Source: Cupriavidus oxalaticus (GTDB taxonomy: Bacteria; Pseudomonadota; Gammaproteobacteria; Burkholderiales; Burkholderiaceae). From it: a stretch of DNA of 64,000 bases. Under the pieces are notes generated by a model. That model worked only from the letters and a program-made list of their open reading frames with translations, was not told the DNA's origin and did no database searches. Both the position numbers and the translations under genes were made by a program. Positions 26,196 through 34,207 of this stretch are shown here, piece by piece. Where the stretch lies: positions 1,712,501 to 1,776,500 of the forward strand of contig NZ_CP069811.1 of assembly GCF_016894385.1 (NCBI RefSeq), given 5' to 3'. The stretch's first letter is position 1. Each line of letters begins with the position of its first letter.

Positions 26196-27614
26196 ATGAG
26201 CCATCCGGTCTCAGGGGATCTTGCGTCCCTGCATCTGACGCCCGCCAACACCACTGCCTCGCCCGTGCTGGCGGCGCGCGAGGAAGACGCGCTCTACCGC
26301 AAGGTGTGGCTGCGCATCATCCCGTTCCTGTTCGTCTGCTACGTGGTCTCGTTCCTGGACCGCATCAACATCGGCTTCGCCCAGTTGCAGATGAAGCAGG
26401 ACCTCGGCTTCAGCGACGCCATGTACGGGCTGGGCGCCGCGATCTTCTACGTCGGCTACGTGCTGTGCGAGGTGCCCAGCAACATGCTGCTGGCGCGCTT
26501 CGGCGCGCGCCGCACCTTCACGCGCATCATGGTGCTGTGGGGCCTGGCTTCGGTGGGCATGATGGCCGTGTCGACACCGGCGCAGTTCTACACGCTGCGC
26601 TTCCTGCTGGGCGTGTTCGAGGCAGGCTTCTTCCCCGGCATCGTGCTCTACCTGACCTACTGGTTCCCGGCGCGGCGCCGCGCCGCGGTCATGGCGATCT
26701 TCTTTGCCGGCGTGGCGGTGGCGGGCGTGCTCGGCGGCCTGGTGTCCGGCTGGATCATGCGCGACATGGCCGGCGTGCTCGGCCTGCAGGGCTGGAAATG
26801 GATGTTCGCGATCGAAGGTGCGCCCGCGGTCTTCCTGGGGCTGATTGCCGCACGCTGCCTGGTGGACGGTCCGGAACAGGCCCGCTGGCTCAGCGCCGGC
26901 GAGCGCGCTTACCTGACCCGCGCCGCGAGGGGCGAGGCGGCCAACGCCGCCGATGCAGGGAAAGGCGGCCATTCAGGCGGCCATTCAGGCGGCCATTCGC
27001 TGCAAGCGCTGCGCCAGGTGCTGCGCAACCCGCGCGTGTACCTGTTCGCCTTTATCTATTTTTCGCTGACGTGCGGCTCGCTCGCGCTGAGCTTCTGGAT
27101 GCCGCTGATCATCCGCGACTTCGGCATCACCGATGTGATGTCGGTCAGCCTGTATTCGGTAGTGCCCAATGCCGTCGGCGCGGTCGGGCTGATCCTGATC
27201 GCGCGCCATTCGGACCGCACCGGCGAGCGCCACCGCCATTTCCTGCTGTGCACCGCCGGCGGCGCGCTGGCGCTGGCCGCGCTCACGCTGCACCCGTCCA
27301 GCCTGGCCATGATGCTGGCGATCCTCTCGGTTGCCGCCGTGCTGATCTTTGCCGCGCTGCCGGTGTTCTGGTCGCTGCCGCCCAGCTACCTGCCCGGCGC
27401 GGGCGCCGCGGCCGGCATCGCCATGATCAGCAGCGTCGGCATCACCAGCGGCATCGTCAGCCCGTGGGTGATCGGGCAGATCAAGACCCGCACCGGCAGC
27501 CTCGACCATGCACTGTTGCTGCTGGCGGCATTGCTGCTTGCCAGCGGGCTCGCGATGTGGCTGGGCGTGCCGCGCCAGCCCGCGCAAGGATCCCGCCAGG
27601 CCCGGCAGGATTAA
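26196..27614 (+). CDS. MFS transporter, anion:cation symporter-type
   Basis: 472 residues with twelve predicted membrane helices. DRINIGFAQLQMKQDLGFSD after the first helix and LLGVFEAGFFPGIVLYLTYW in helices 4-5 are typical of the ACS branch (phthalate, tartrate, hydroxyphenylacetate carriers). The central cytoplasmic loop contains an in-frame 12-bp triplication coding GGHS three times. Last gene of the operon; likely importer of the acid degraded by the monooxygenase (inference from context). Confidence 0.9.
   Translation: MSHPVSGDLASLHLTPANTTASPVLAAREEDALYRKVWLRIIPFLFVCYVVSFLDRINIGFAQLQMKQDLGFSDAMYGLGAAIFYVGYVLCEVPSNMLLARFGARRTFTRIMVLWGLASVGMMAVSTPAQFYTLRFLLGVFEAGFFPGIVLYLTYWFPARRRAAVMAIFFAGVAVAGVLGGLVSGWIMRDMAGVLGLQGWKWMFAIEGAPAVFLGLIAARCLVDGPEQARWLSAGERAYLTRAARGEAANAADAGKGGHSGGHSGGHSLQALRQVLRNPRVYLFAFIYFSLTCGSLALSFWMPLIIRDFGITDVMSVSLYSVVPNAVGAVGLILIARHSDRTGERHRHFLLCTAGGALALAALTLHPSSLAMMLAILSVAAVLIFAALPVFWSLPPSYLPGAGAAAGIAMISSVGITSGIVSPWVIGQIKTRTGSLDHALLLLAALLLASGLAMWLGVPRQPAQGSRQARQD
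26964..26999 (+). repeat. In-frame 12-bp tandem repeat inside the MFS gene
   Basis: GGCGGCCATTCA occurs three times (26964, 26976, 26988, last base changed), coding a His-containing GGHS repeat in the cytoplasmic loop between helices 6 and 7. Confidence 0.85.
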
Positions 27615-27688
27615 CCTGCGGGAGGGCCTGCAACGGGGTGTCTTCAAACCGGAATGTCCGCACCCGCGCGGGTGCGGCGTTCAGTCGT

Positions 27689-27997
27689 TCAGTGGGACCG
27701 GCCGCAGGGAATGACCTGCGCGATCTCCTCGCGCATCACCTCGACCACATCATCGATCTCCAGCCCTTCGGCCGTCACCAGCACGTCCTGTCCGCGGCCG
27801 ATCGCGTAGACCACGCCGCGCCAGCGGCCGGGCTCGACGGCCTCGCACAGGCGGATATTGAATTCGGTGTCCTGGTCCTGGCTGTACACGGTCACCAGGT
27901 CGCCAACCTGGGGGGCCCGCACCGATTCTCCGTCGAACGCCCGGGCCACCACGGTCACCGGCGACTGCGTCAGTCCCCTGGCAAATCTTGCACGCAT
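27689..27997 (-). CDS. Hypothetical small soluble protein
   Basis: 102 residues from ATG 27997, with AGAGGAGCGG upstream. The sequence is mostly beta-type: SPVTVVARAFDGESVRAPQV, LVTVYSQDQDTEFNIRLCEA, RWRGVVYAIG, then acidic IDDVVEVMREEIAQV. No family recognised. It is divergent from the DUF2188 gene and belongs to the stress-type small-gene island by position. Confidence 0.65.
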   Translation of the reverse strand: MRARFARGLTQSPVTVVARAFDGESVRAPQVGDLVTVYSQDQDTEFNIRLCEAVEPGRWRGVVYAIGRGQDVLVTAEGLEIDDVVEVMREEIAQVIPCGRSH

Positions 27998-28180
27998 GGT
28001 CCGCTCCTCTAATGCGATCCAAGTCCAGCTTACAAGAGGGGCGCCAAATAACCAGAAATTTCCGTGCAAAAGTCGGGCTTGCTGCCCTCCGTGTGCGCTC
28101 CGGCCTGTCAGACACCGCCGGATAGACAGCCGCCGTACATCGCCCACAATAAAGGCATCGACAGCCAAGGAGACAGCAAA

Positions 28181-28402
28181 ATGGGCACCAGCATACACGT
28201 TGTGCCGCATCGGGACGGCTGGGACGTCATCCATGAAGGCGCCCGCTACGCCGAATCCCACCACGACACCCAGGAAGAAGCCATCGCCGCCGCGACCACG
28301 CAGGCGCAGCGCGAGCATGTCGAGCTGCTGGTCCATGGCCGCGATGGCCAGATCCGCTCGCGCAACAGCTTCGGCCACGATCCACGCACCATACCGGGCT
28401 AA
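28181..28402 (+). CDS. DUF2188 small protein
   Basis: 73 residues; AAGGAGAC precedes the ATG. IHVVPHRDGWDVIHEGARYA followed by a helix TQEEAIAAATTQAQREH and ELLVHGRDGQIRSRNSFGHD is the standard DUF2188 layout (a two-domain tandem duplicate fold). Function unknown, widespread in stress-related gene neighbourhoods. It precedes the esterase-like gene by 65 bp in the same direction. Confidence 0.8.
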   Translation: MGTSIHVVPHRDGWDVIHEGARYAESHHDTQEEAIAAATTQAQREHVELLVHGRDGQIRSRNSFGHDPRTIPG

Positions 28403-28467
28403 GCCCGGTCTCGCCGGATAACGCCTCCGGCGCCTGATCCTGCGCAGGCTCCTGCGCAGGCGCATCA

Positions 28468-29862
28468 ATGCCAGCGCACCGGAACGACCGCAGCGACCCC
28501 AACGATCTGAAGGCAGCTGCCGCGATCGCAGCCGCGGCGGTGCCGTTGCCGCAGGTCGACGACCCGGCGCAGAGCCCCTTCTCCGGTCCCTTCTCCAATG
28601 CACTTGCGGTGCAGGCGGAAGCGCTCGCTGCGCACCGGGTGGTGCTGCTTGGCGAAAGCACGCACGGTACCGCGGAGTTCTACCACGCGCGCGCCGCGCT
28701 GACGGCGCAACTGGTGGCGCGCCACGGTTTCCGCATCGTCGCGGTGGAAGCGGACTGGCCCGACGCCGCGGCGGTCGACCGCCATGTCCGCGGCCGGCCC
28801 GCGCAGCCGGCGCAGTCCGCAGAAGCGCCGGCCGAAGCGTTCACGCGTTTCCCGGTGTGGATGTGGCGCAATCTCGAAGTGGCGCGCTTTATCCGCTGGC
28901 TGCACGCGCACAACGCGGCCCTGGCCCCGGCGCAGCGCGCCGGCTTCTTCGGGCTCGACATCTACAGCCTGCGTGCCTCCATGGCGGCGGTGCTGGCCTA
29001 CCTGGACAGCGTCGATCCCGAAGCCGCGCGCGCGGCGCGCGAGCGCTACGCCTGCCTGGAACCGTGGGGACGGGACCCGGCGCGCTATGGCCGCGCCGTT
29101 CTGCACGGCACCCATGAAGACTGCGAAGACGCCGTCATCGCGCAATTGCAGGAGCTGCTCGACAAGCGTCTCGCCTACGCCCGTGCCGGCCATGAAGACT
29201 ACCTGGATGCCGCGCAGAACGCGCGGCTGGTGGCATCGGCAGAGCGCTACTACCGCGTGATGTACCACGGCAGCGACGACAGCTGGAACCTGCGCGACAC
29301 GCACATGTTCGAGACGCTGGCGCAGCTGCTGCAGGCGCACGGGCCCGATTCGCGCGCCGTGGTGTGGGCGCACAACTCTCACATCGGCGATGCCTCGCAC
29401 ACCGAAATGGGCAGCGCGAACGGCCAGCTCAATATCGGGCAGCTGTGCCGCGAGACCTTCGGCGATGCCGCGGCACTGGTCGGCCTGAGCACCTACGCCG
29501 GCACGGTGGCCGCCGCGACCTGGTGGGATGGCCAGATGGAAATCAAGACCGTGCGGCCCGGGCGGCCCGGCAGCTACGAAGACCTGTTCCACCAGGCCGG
29601 GCACGCGCAATGCTGGCTCGACTTGCGGGGCGCGCGCAGCGGCGTGCTCGACGACGCCCGCACCGTGTTGCTGCCGCCGCGGCAGGAGCGCTTCATCGGC
29701 GTCATCTACCGGCCCGAAACGGAATTGCAGAGCCACTATGCGCGCGCGACACTGCCGCGGCAATTCGACGCGCTGCTGTGGTTCGACCGCACGCGTGCGG
29801 TCCCGGCCTTGCCGGCCAGGCCGGCGCCGGGCGCGCCGGAGACCTGGCCGTCCGGGCTATAA
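28468..29862 (+). CDS. Erythromycin-esterase-family protein
   Basis: 464 residues, full length for the family, no signal peptide. The signature VVLLGESTHGTAEFYHARA near residue 58, VAVEADWPD, the WMWRN segment and VVWAHNSHIGDASHTEM near 300 carry the conserved His and Glu residues proposed to be catalytic. True EreA/EreB enzymes hydrolyse macrolide lactones, but environmental members with this architecture are mostly of unknown substrate. The neighbours (DUF2188, BON proteins) suggest a stress or housekeeping hydrolase rather than a resistance gene. Confidence 0.85.
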   Translation: MPAHRNDRSDPNDLKAAAAIAAAAVPLPQVDDPAQSPFSGPFSNALAVQAEALAAHRVVLLGESTHGTAEFYHARAALTAQLVARHGFRIVAVEADWPDAAAVDRHVRGRPAQPAQSAEAPAEAFTRFPVWMWRNLEVARFIRWLHAHNAALAPAQRAGFFGLDIYSLRASMAAVLAYLDSVDPEAARAARERYACLEPWGRDPARYGRAVLHGTHEDCEDAVIAQLQELLDKRLAYARAGHEDYLDAAQNARLVASAERYYRVMYHGSDDSWNLRDTHMFETLAQLLQAHGPDSRAVVWAHNSHIGDASHTEMGSANGQLNIGQLCRETFGDAAALVGLSTYAGTVAAATWWDGQMEIKTVRPGRPGSYEDLFHQAGHAQCWLDLRGARSGVLDDARTVLLPPRQERFIGVIYRPETELQSHYARATLPRQFDALLWFDRTRAVPALPARPAPGAPETWPSGL

Positions 29863-29946
29863 AGGCTGTTTGCGGGATGTTCTGGCGCCTTCGGCTCCGA
29901 CGCCGGATCGCCATGCCGCTGTGCCGGCGGCGGCCTCGCGTTGCGC

Positions 29947-30225
29947 CTACCCGCCGGTGCGGTCCGGCGCCACGCTGACGTGGTTGACGACCTCTCGCAC
30001 GCCGCCGGCCGCGCGGATGCGCGCCTCGACCGCCTCGCGATCGGCCAGCGTGCCGATCGCGCCTTCGATGGTGACGCACCCGTCTGCGACGTTCAGCGCG
30101 ATCTCGCTGACATCGAGGCCGCTGTCCCACAGCCGCGCGCACAGCGCGGCCTGCAGCTCGACGTCAGCGGCGGTGGCAGCGGTGCCGCGCGGATTGGCTG
30201 GCCGTGTATCGGAGGGATCCTGCAT
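29947..30225 (-). CDS. Single BON-domain protein
   Basis: 92 residues from ATG 30225, just after GGATCC-type spacing. DVELQAALCARLWDSGLDVS, NVADGCVTIEGAIGTLADRE and VREVVNHVSVAP form one BON domain. There is no signal peptide, so a cytoplasmic location is likely. BON domains bind lipid or glycan surfaces in several proteins. It lies 16 bp after the larger BON gene, in one operon. Confidence 0.8.
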   Translation of the reverse strand: MQDPSDTRPANPRGTAATAADVELQAALCARLWDSGLDVSEIALNVADGCVTIEGAIGTLADREAVEARIRAAGGVREVVNHVSVAPDRTGG

Positions 30226-30241
30226 GCGTGACCCTGCGGCG

Positions 30242-30799
30242 TCAGTACATGCGCATGCCATGGCCCGGATGCGCCGCATCGCCACGCACCACGCGCAAGT
30301 GGTTGACCACCTCCTTGACGCCATAGATCTCGTCCGCGATATCTTCGATCCGGTACTTCTGCTGGCGACGGGGCACGCAGCCCTCCAGGGTGACCACGCC
30401 CTGTTCCACCCGCACCTCGACATCTTCGACCTCCAGCCGGGCGCTGCGCGCGAGCTGCTCGCACAGGTCCTCGAGGATGCGCGCATCGCTGCGCTGGTAG
30501 TTGCGCGGGCCTACCGGGTGTACGGGGCGCGCCTGGCGCGGGCCGCCACGATACAGGTCCATGCGCTCGTTGTAGCCGGTGAACTGGCGGTAAGGATCCC
30601 GCCCGCGCGGCGCTTGCCGGGCGCGGGCGTCTGGCGCGCTGCCTGGCTCCCAGCCGTGCGTGCCGCCGAACTCGCCGGGGTCCACCGGCTTGTCATAGTC
30701 GTAGACGCCATAGGCGCCCACGTAGTGGCTGCGCATGTCGGTGTCCGGCACGGCGCTTTCGTGCCAGGGTTGTCCGCGCCGGTTGTCTCGATGGTCCAT
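30242..30799 (-). CDS. BON-domain protein with polar N-terminal region
   Basis: 185 residues from ATG 30799, preceded by GGAGACGAC. A charged, Tyr/Gly/Arg-rich N-terminal half (about 95 residues) is followed by a BON domain: VGPRNYQRSDARILEDLCEQ, VEDVEVRVEQGVVTLEG, and IEDIADEIYGVKEVVNHLRV. The domain is closely paralogous to that of the gene at 59121. No signal peptide. Co-directional with the flavodoxin gene upstream and the small BON gene downstream. Confidence 0.82.
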   Translation of the reverse strand: MDHRDNRRGQPWHESAVPDTDMRSHYVGAYGVYDYDKPVDPGEFGGTHGWEPGSAPDARARQAPRGRDPYRQFTGYNERMDLYRGGPRQARPVHPVGPRNYQRSDARILEDLCEQLARSARLEVEDVEVRVEQGVVTLEGCVPRRQQKYRIEDIADEIYGVKEVVNHLRVVRGDAAHPGHGMRMY

Positions 30800-30847
30800 T
30801 GTCGTCTCCGCTTGCCGTGCCGGTACCTGCAGCGCCGCGCTCTGCAG

Positions 30848-30883
30848 CACCGCTATCTGCCTCACCGCTATCTGTCTCACCGC
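30848..30883. repeat. 15-bp tandem repeat, about two and a half copies
   Basis: CACCGCTATCTGCCT at 30848 and CACCGCTATCTGTCT at 30863, followed by a partial CACCGC that runs into the flavodoxin stop codon. It sits between that gene and the BON gene. Confidence 0.75.
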
Positions 30884-32026
30884 TTATTTCTGCCGCGGCG
30901 GCACCAGGCCGCGGTCGGGCTTGCTGAGCCTGCCGGCGCGCAGCTGCCGCACCGCGCACGCCAGCGCACGCGCCACGTTGTCCACTTCGCCGGACACGCC
31001 GTCATCCTCGTCCAGTTCCGCATGGCTGGTGGCATACGGCTTGTAGTAGCCGATAAACCGGTCCAGCCGCGCCTGCGGGCCGGCGTCGATCAGGCCCATC
31101 CAGTCGAGCCAGTCGGACAGCGCGCGGCGCACGCCTTCGATGCCGGCCACGTCGCCGTGGACCACCAGCCCATAGGTACGCCCTGCCAGGTGCCTGGGAT
31201 AGTCCCACCCCGCCAGTTCGATCGACTTGGCACGCACCACGTCCTTGCCCTGCGTGCTGGTCGGGTCCGGGTTGCCGCCATCGGCGCAGACCAGCCGGTC
31301 CATCATCAGCTTCAGCGGGCTGCTGGCCTGGTACCAGTAGACCGGCGTGACGATCAGCACGCCATGGCAGCCGGCCCAGCGCGGATAGATGTCGTTCATC
31401 CAGTCGTTGACCTGGCCGAGCGCGTGGTTGGGGTAGCAACTGCAGGGCCAGTGGCAGAGCGGCATTGACGTCGAAACGCAGCCCTTGCACGGATGGATGC
31501 GCAAGTCGGCATCGGAGGTGAGCAGGCTCAGGTCGAGCATATCGATCTCCATGCCCTCCGCTTCCAGCATCGCACGCGCGCGCTGCGCCAGGCGCCAGGA
31601 CTTGGACATCTCGCCGGGGCAGGTGTAGTCATTGCGCGCGGCGGCACAGACCAGCAGCACGCGCGAGGGCGTGGCGGGGTCGGCCTGCCGCTGCTGCGCG
31701 GCGCGGACCGCCTCGCTGGCCGCGCGCCATTCGTCGGACAGCGCGTAGTCCGGATCGGCGTAGCCGGGCCCGGCCTTGTGCTTGAGCGGTGCCTTGCGGC
31801 CCTCGTGGTAAGCCTCCCAGGCGATGCGCTCGAGCCGCGCCAGCGCTTCATCCTCGTCACGGTAGGCGGGGTCGGTGAAGCGCGCCATGAAGCGCTGCCG
31901 GAAGGTTTCGCGCGGCAGCGGCCCGCTCACCTGTCCCTTGCGGACATCGGCGGGATCACCGGGATAGCGCTGCTTGCGGGGCGCATCCGGCGCCGGCCGG
32001 TTCGGCTTGTGCGTCGGGTCTGGCAT
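30884..32026 (-). CDS. Flavodoxin-fold NAD(P)H-dependent oxidoreductase-like protein
   Basis: 380 residues from ATG 32026, with GGAGACACC upstream. A polar N-terminal arm of about 125 residues (rich in Arg, Asp, Pro) precedes a flavodoxin-like FMN-reductase fold: VLLVCAAARNDYTCPGEMSK, the Cys-rich IHPCKGCVSTSMPLCHWPCS, then GVLIVTPVYWYQASSPLKLM and TYGLVVHGDVAG. The IVTPVYW and Y-x-x-P-L-K elements are typical of the NADPH-dependent FMN reductase family. The arm and the Cys cluster are unusual. Function probably electron transfer or quinone reduction. Confidence 0.8.
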   Translation of the reverse strand: MPDPTHKPNRPAPDAPRKQRYPGDPADVRKGQVSGPLPRETFRQRFMARFTDPAYRDEDEALARLERIAWEAYHEGRKAPLKHKAGPGYADPDYALSDEWRAASEAVRAAQQRQADPATPSRVLLVCAAARNDYTCPGEMSKSWRLAQRARAMLEAEGMEIDMLDLSLLTSDADLRIHPCKGCVSTSMPLCHWPCSCYPNHALGQVNDWMNDIYPRWAGCHGVLIVTPVYWYQASSPLKLMMDRLVCADGGNPDPTSTQGKDVVRAKSIELAGWDYPRHLAGRTYGLVVHGDVAGIEGVRRALSDWLDWMGLIDAGPQARLDRFIGYYKPYATSHAELDEDDGVSGEVDNVARALACAVRQLRAGRLSKPDRGLVPPRQK

Positions 32027-32366
32027 AGGTGTCTCCGTGCGACTCTGGGGTGTGTGCTGGTGCAGGACATGCAAGATAGGCGCCACCATCCGCCGCCACG
32101 TGCAGCGCGCGCGGCCACGCAGCTTTTACAAGGCCGTTGCTGGCGCTGCATGTACATTTTTCCTCGCTTGCGGCGCCGGCGCGACGCTGTGACGACCGCC
32201 GTGCGGCGCTTCGCGGGTGCGGCGGCACTGGCACGGAAACTGCCGCCGCTGCCATCAATTCCACTCCCGATGCCGTCATGGATGTCATGGAAATTCCGGC
32301 CGATGTGATGCGCGCGGACGAGGCGGCGACGAAGAATCCCGCTGCACCGTTCCGGAGTTCGCGCCA
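32027..32366. other. Divergent gap with a sigma54-like site and a mini-ORF
   Basis: 340 bp between the flavodoxin-like gene and cinA. It contains GCTTTTACAAG at 32122-32132 (one of the AT-rich motifs listed in the findings), a sigma54-like element at 32229 and a possible 30-codon ORF at 32278. No RNA gene was recognised. Confidence 0.6.
32229..32243 (+). promoter_or_regulatory. Candidate sigma54 (RpoN) promoter
   Basis: TGGCACGGAAACTGC has GG and GC separated by exactly ten bases and the full TGGCACG -24 element; the -12 element is CTGC instead of TTGC. It points toward the mini-ORF and cinA. No enhancer-binding protein gene is in the window. Confidence 0.4.
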
Positions 32367-32370
32367 ATGA
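32278..32370 (+). CDS. Possible 30-residue leader-type peptide coupled to cinA
   Basis: The ORF from ATG 32278 encodes MDVMEIPADV followed by 20 more polar residues and ends in TGA overlapping the cinA ATG by four bases. The overlap and the upstream sigma54-like element support translation; the absence of a clear Shine-Dalgarno site argues against it. No family recognised. Confidence 0.3.
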   Translation: MDVMEIPADVMRADEAATKNPAAPFRSSRQ

Positions 32371-32945
32371 CCCGACGCGACGCAAGCGCAGGCTCGGGCG
32401 ATAACCGCAGCGTCGCCCGTTACCTCAGGCGCCACGGCCTCCACGTGGTGACCGCGGAATCGTGTACCGCGGGCCTCATTGCATCGCGCATCGCCGAGGT
32501 GCCGGGCTGCGGCGATGTCCTGTATTGCTCCATCGTCGCGTATTCGCCGTCGGCGAAGGAGCAGTTGCTGCGCGTGCCGCCGGAAACCATCCGCCGGTAC
32601 GGGCTGACCAGCGAGGAAGTGTCGCTGGCGATGGCGCTGGGCGCGATGCAGCTCACCGGCGCCGACCTGGCGCTGGCGAACACCGGCGTGGCCGACAACG
32701 GCGGCGACGGTGACACCCCGGCCGGCACGCAGTGCTTTGCCTGGGTCTTCCGCCGACCCGGCCATGCCGGCCGCGACGTGCTGGCCGCGCCGGCGGGCGT
32801 GGCGGTGTTCACGGAAACCCGGCGCTTCCCCGGCGAACGCAATGCCGTGCGGGAAGCCGCGGCGGACTGGGCACTGGCCCGGATCTGCCAATACCACGAA
32901 CTGGCGCGCCGCGGGGAAGGCAAGCGCACCGCGGCGCGCGACTGA
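32367..32945 (+). CDS. CinA C-terminal domain protein (NMN amidohydrolase, PncC type)
   Basis: 192 residues, matching stand-alone CinA/PncC domain proteins. VVTAESCTAGLIASRIAEVPG, YCSIVAYSPSAKEQLLRV and LALANTGVADNGGDGDTPAGTQCFAW are diagnostic. The family hydrolyses nicotinamide mononucleotide to nicotinate mononucleotide, recycling pyridine nucleotides. The usual TAESCTGG is TAESCTAG here, and the usual SG[IVL]AGP is NTGVADN, so activity may differ. A Ser/Arg/Asp-rich start leads in. Start ATG 32367 overlaps the small upstream ORF. Confidence 0.85.
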   Translation: MTRRDASAGSGDNRSVARYLRRHGLHVVTAESCTAGLIASRIAEVPGCGDVLYCSIVAYSPSAKEQLLRVPPETIRRYGLTSEEVSLAMALGAMQLTGADLALANTGVADNGGDGDTPAGTQCFAWVFRRPGHAGRDVLAAPAGVAVFTETRRFPGERNAVREAAADWALARICQYHELARRGEGKRTAARD

Positions 32946-33027
32946 ATTGCCGGACACGCCCCTCGGGCGCAACGGCATAACCCAGGGCCCTGGGCCCGAC
33001 CGACGTAGTCTTGCAATGGAGACCATC

Positions 33028-33396
33028 ATGAAACGCACCCTCGCTACCACGGCACTGGTCGTCGGCACCGCGCTCTGCCTGCCGGCCTTCGCCCAACAGG
33101 CTCCGGCCTCGCCTACCGCGCCGAATCCAAGCGCGCCGCCGATCGAAGGCGCCGGCGCCTCGCGCAACCAGCCGGTCACCCCCGGTATGAGCACGGCCCC
33201 GGCCGCCACCGACATGACCACGGCGCCGACCGACACCACCAAGGACACCGCCAAGAAGTCCAAGTCGAAATCCGGCAAGCAGGCCGACACCGCCCGCAGC
33301 AAGAAGCCTCGCGAACAGGGCGCGCCAGCAGCGCCGACCGCCGATGCGCCAAGCGGCCCGAAGGGCGACACGCCGGATCCTGCACCCAAGCAGTAA
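33028..33396 (+). CDS. Secreted Ala/Pro/Thr-rich small protein
   Basis: 122 residues from ATG 33028; GGAGACC lies just upstream. MKRTLATTALVVGTALCLPA followed by FAQ is a cleavable signal peptide. The mature part is low complexity (Ala, Pro, Thr, Lys, Ser), including KKSKSKSGK, and is probably disordered and periplasmic. No family recognised. Confidence 0.65.
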   Translation: MKRTLATTALVVGTALCLPAFAQQAPASPTAPNPSAPPIEGAGASRNQPVTPGMSTAPAATDMTTAPTDTTKDTAKKSKSKSGKQADTARSKKPREQGAPAAPTADAPSGPKGDTPDPAPKQ

Positions 33397-33436
33397 GCGC
33401 ATGCAGTGAGCGCACGCGTGGCCAATGCCGTCGGCT

Positions 33437-33466
33437 AACCACCGTCGTTCCCGCGCAGGCGGGAAC
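33437..33466. repeat. REP-like palindromic repeat, solo copy
   Basis: ACCGTCGTTCCCGCGCAGGC followed by GGGAACCC contains the hairpin GTTCCCGC-GCAG-GCGGGAAC (33447-33466, 8-bp stem). The same 30 bases recur at 35167. It lies between two genes that converge on it, so it may act as a bidirectional terminator or an mRNA-stabilising REP. Confidence 0.75.
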
Positions 33467-33550
33467 CCGGTGACTTCACCCCGAAGGGGATGTGAAAGGA
33501 CGCTGGAGCGGGCTTCAGCGGACGCGCTCCCGCGCTGCCTGGGGCGCTGC

Positions 33551-34180
33551 TCAGGTATCCCCGCGCAGCGCCCGGGTCGCCTGTGCCAGCGCGGCTTCAC
33601 GCTCGCGCTTGCGCCAGCGATGGCAGCGCCAGAGCTCTTCCAGGTATGGCAGGCCGCCCAGCAAGGCGACCGCCAGGAGCAGTCCGCCCAGATAGCCTGG
33701 CGGCAGTGGCACGGGCTTCCACGCCAGCGCCAGGCGCGCCGTTTCGCTGCCCGCGCCGAACAGCGCCAGGAACTGGCCCCAGTGCATCACCACCACGTAT
33801 GAGGCCGCAGCCATCGGCAGGACTTCGAGCAGGCTGTGCATATGCTGCTCGACCGGCGCGATATGGCGGCGCTTGCTCGCGTACTGCACATCCCACCACG
33901 CCGTGGCCTCGTGGATCACCAGCGCCGCCAGCACCACGGCGATCACCAGCGCATTGACTTCCAGGAACAGCACCATCAGCAGCGGCAGCCCGACCTCGGC
34001 CAGCATCAGCATGTGCAGCAAGGATTCGCGCACGCCGGCATTGCGCTCGATGTGCGTAAGGCGGTGGCACAGCCAGTCCCCTGTGCCGGCCAGCAGCCAA
34101 AGCGGCACGAGGCCGTACATCAACACCAGGCGCGCGGCATGTTCGAAGGTTTGCAGGTCGGCAGACGCGGCAGCGGGCAT
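33551..34180 (-). CDS. Hypothetical integral membrane protein, His-rich
   Basis: 209 residues with about five membrane helices (LVLMYGLVPLWLLAGTGDWL, LPLLMVLFLEVNALVIAVVL, VLPMAAASYVVVMHWGQFLA, LGGLLLAVALLGGLPYL). Several His residues sit at helix ends or loops (CHRLTHIERN, LLHMLM, VIHEATAWWD, HIAPVEQHMHS), which could coordinate a metal or haem. No family named. First base of the following gene is 27 bp upstream, so the three minus-strand genes here form an operon. Confidence 0.7.
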   Translation of the reverse strand: MPAAASADLQTFEHAARLVLMYGLVPLWLLAGTGDWLCHRLTHIERNAGVRESLLHMLMLAEVGLPLLMVLFLEVNALVIAVVLAALVIHEATAWWDVQYASKRRHIAPVEQHMHSLLEVLPMAAASYVVVMHWGQFLALFGAGSETARLALAWKPVPLPPGYLGGLLLAVALLGGLPYLEELWRCHRWRKREREAALAQATRALRGDT

Positions 34181-34207
34181 GGTGGGGAGAGGATTCCGAC
34201 CGCGACA

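Noticed and set aside
28468..29862. Erythromycin-esterase-like gene as an acquired macrolide-resistance gene
   Set aside because: There is no mobile element, and base composition matches the neighbours; the family is mostly of unknown function in environmental bacteria.
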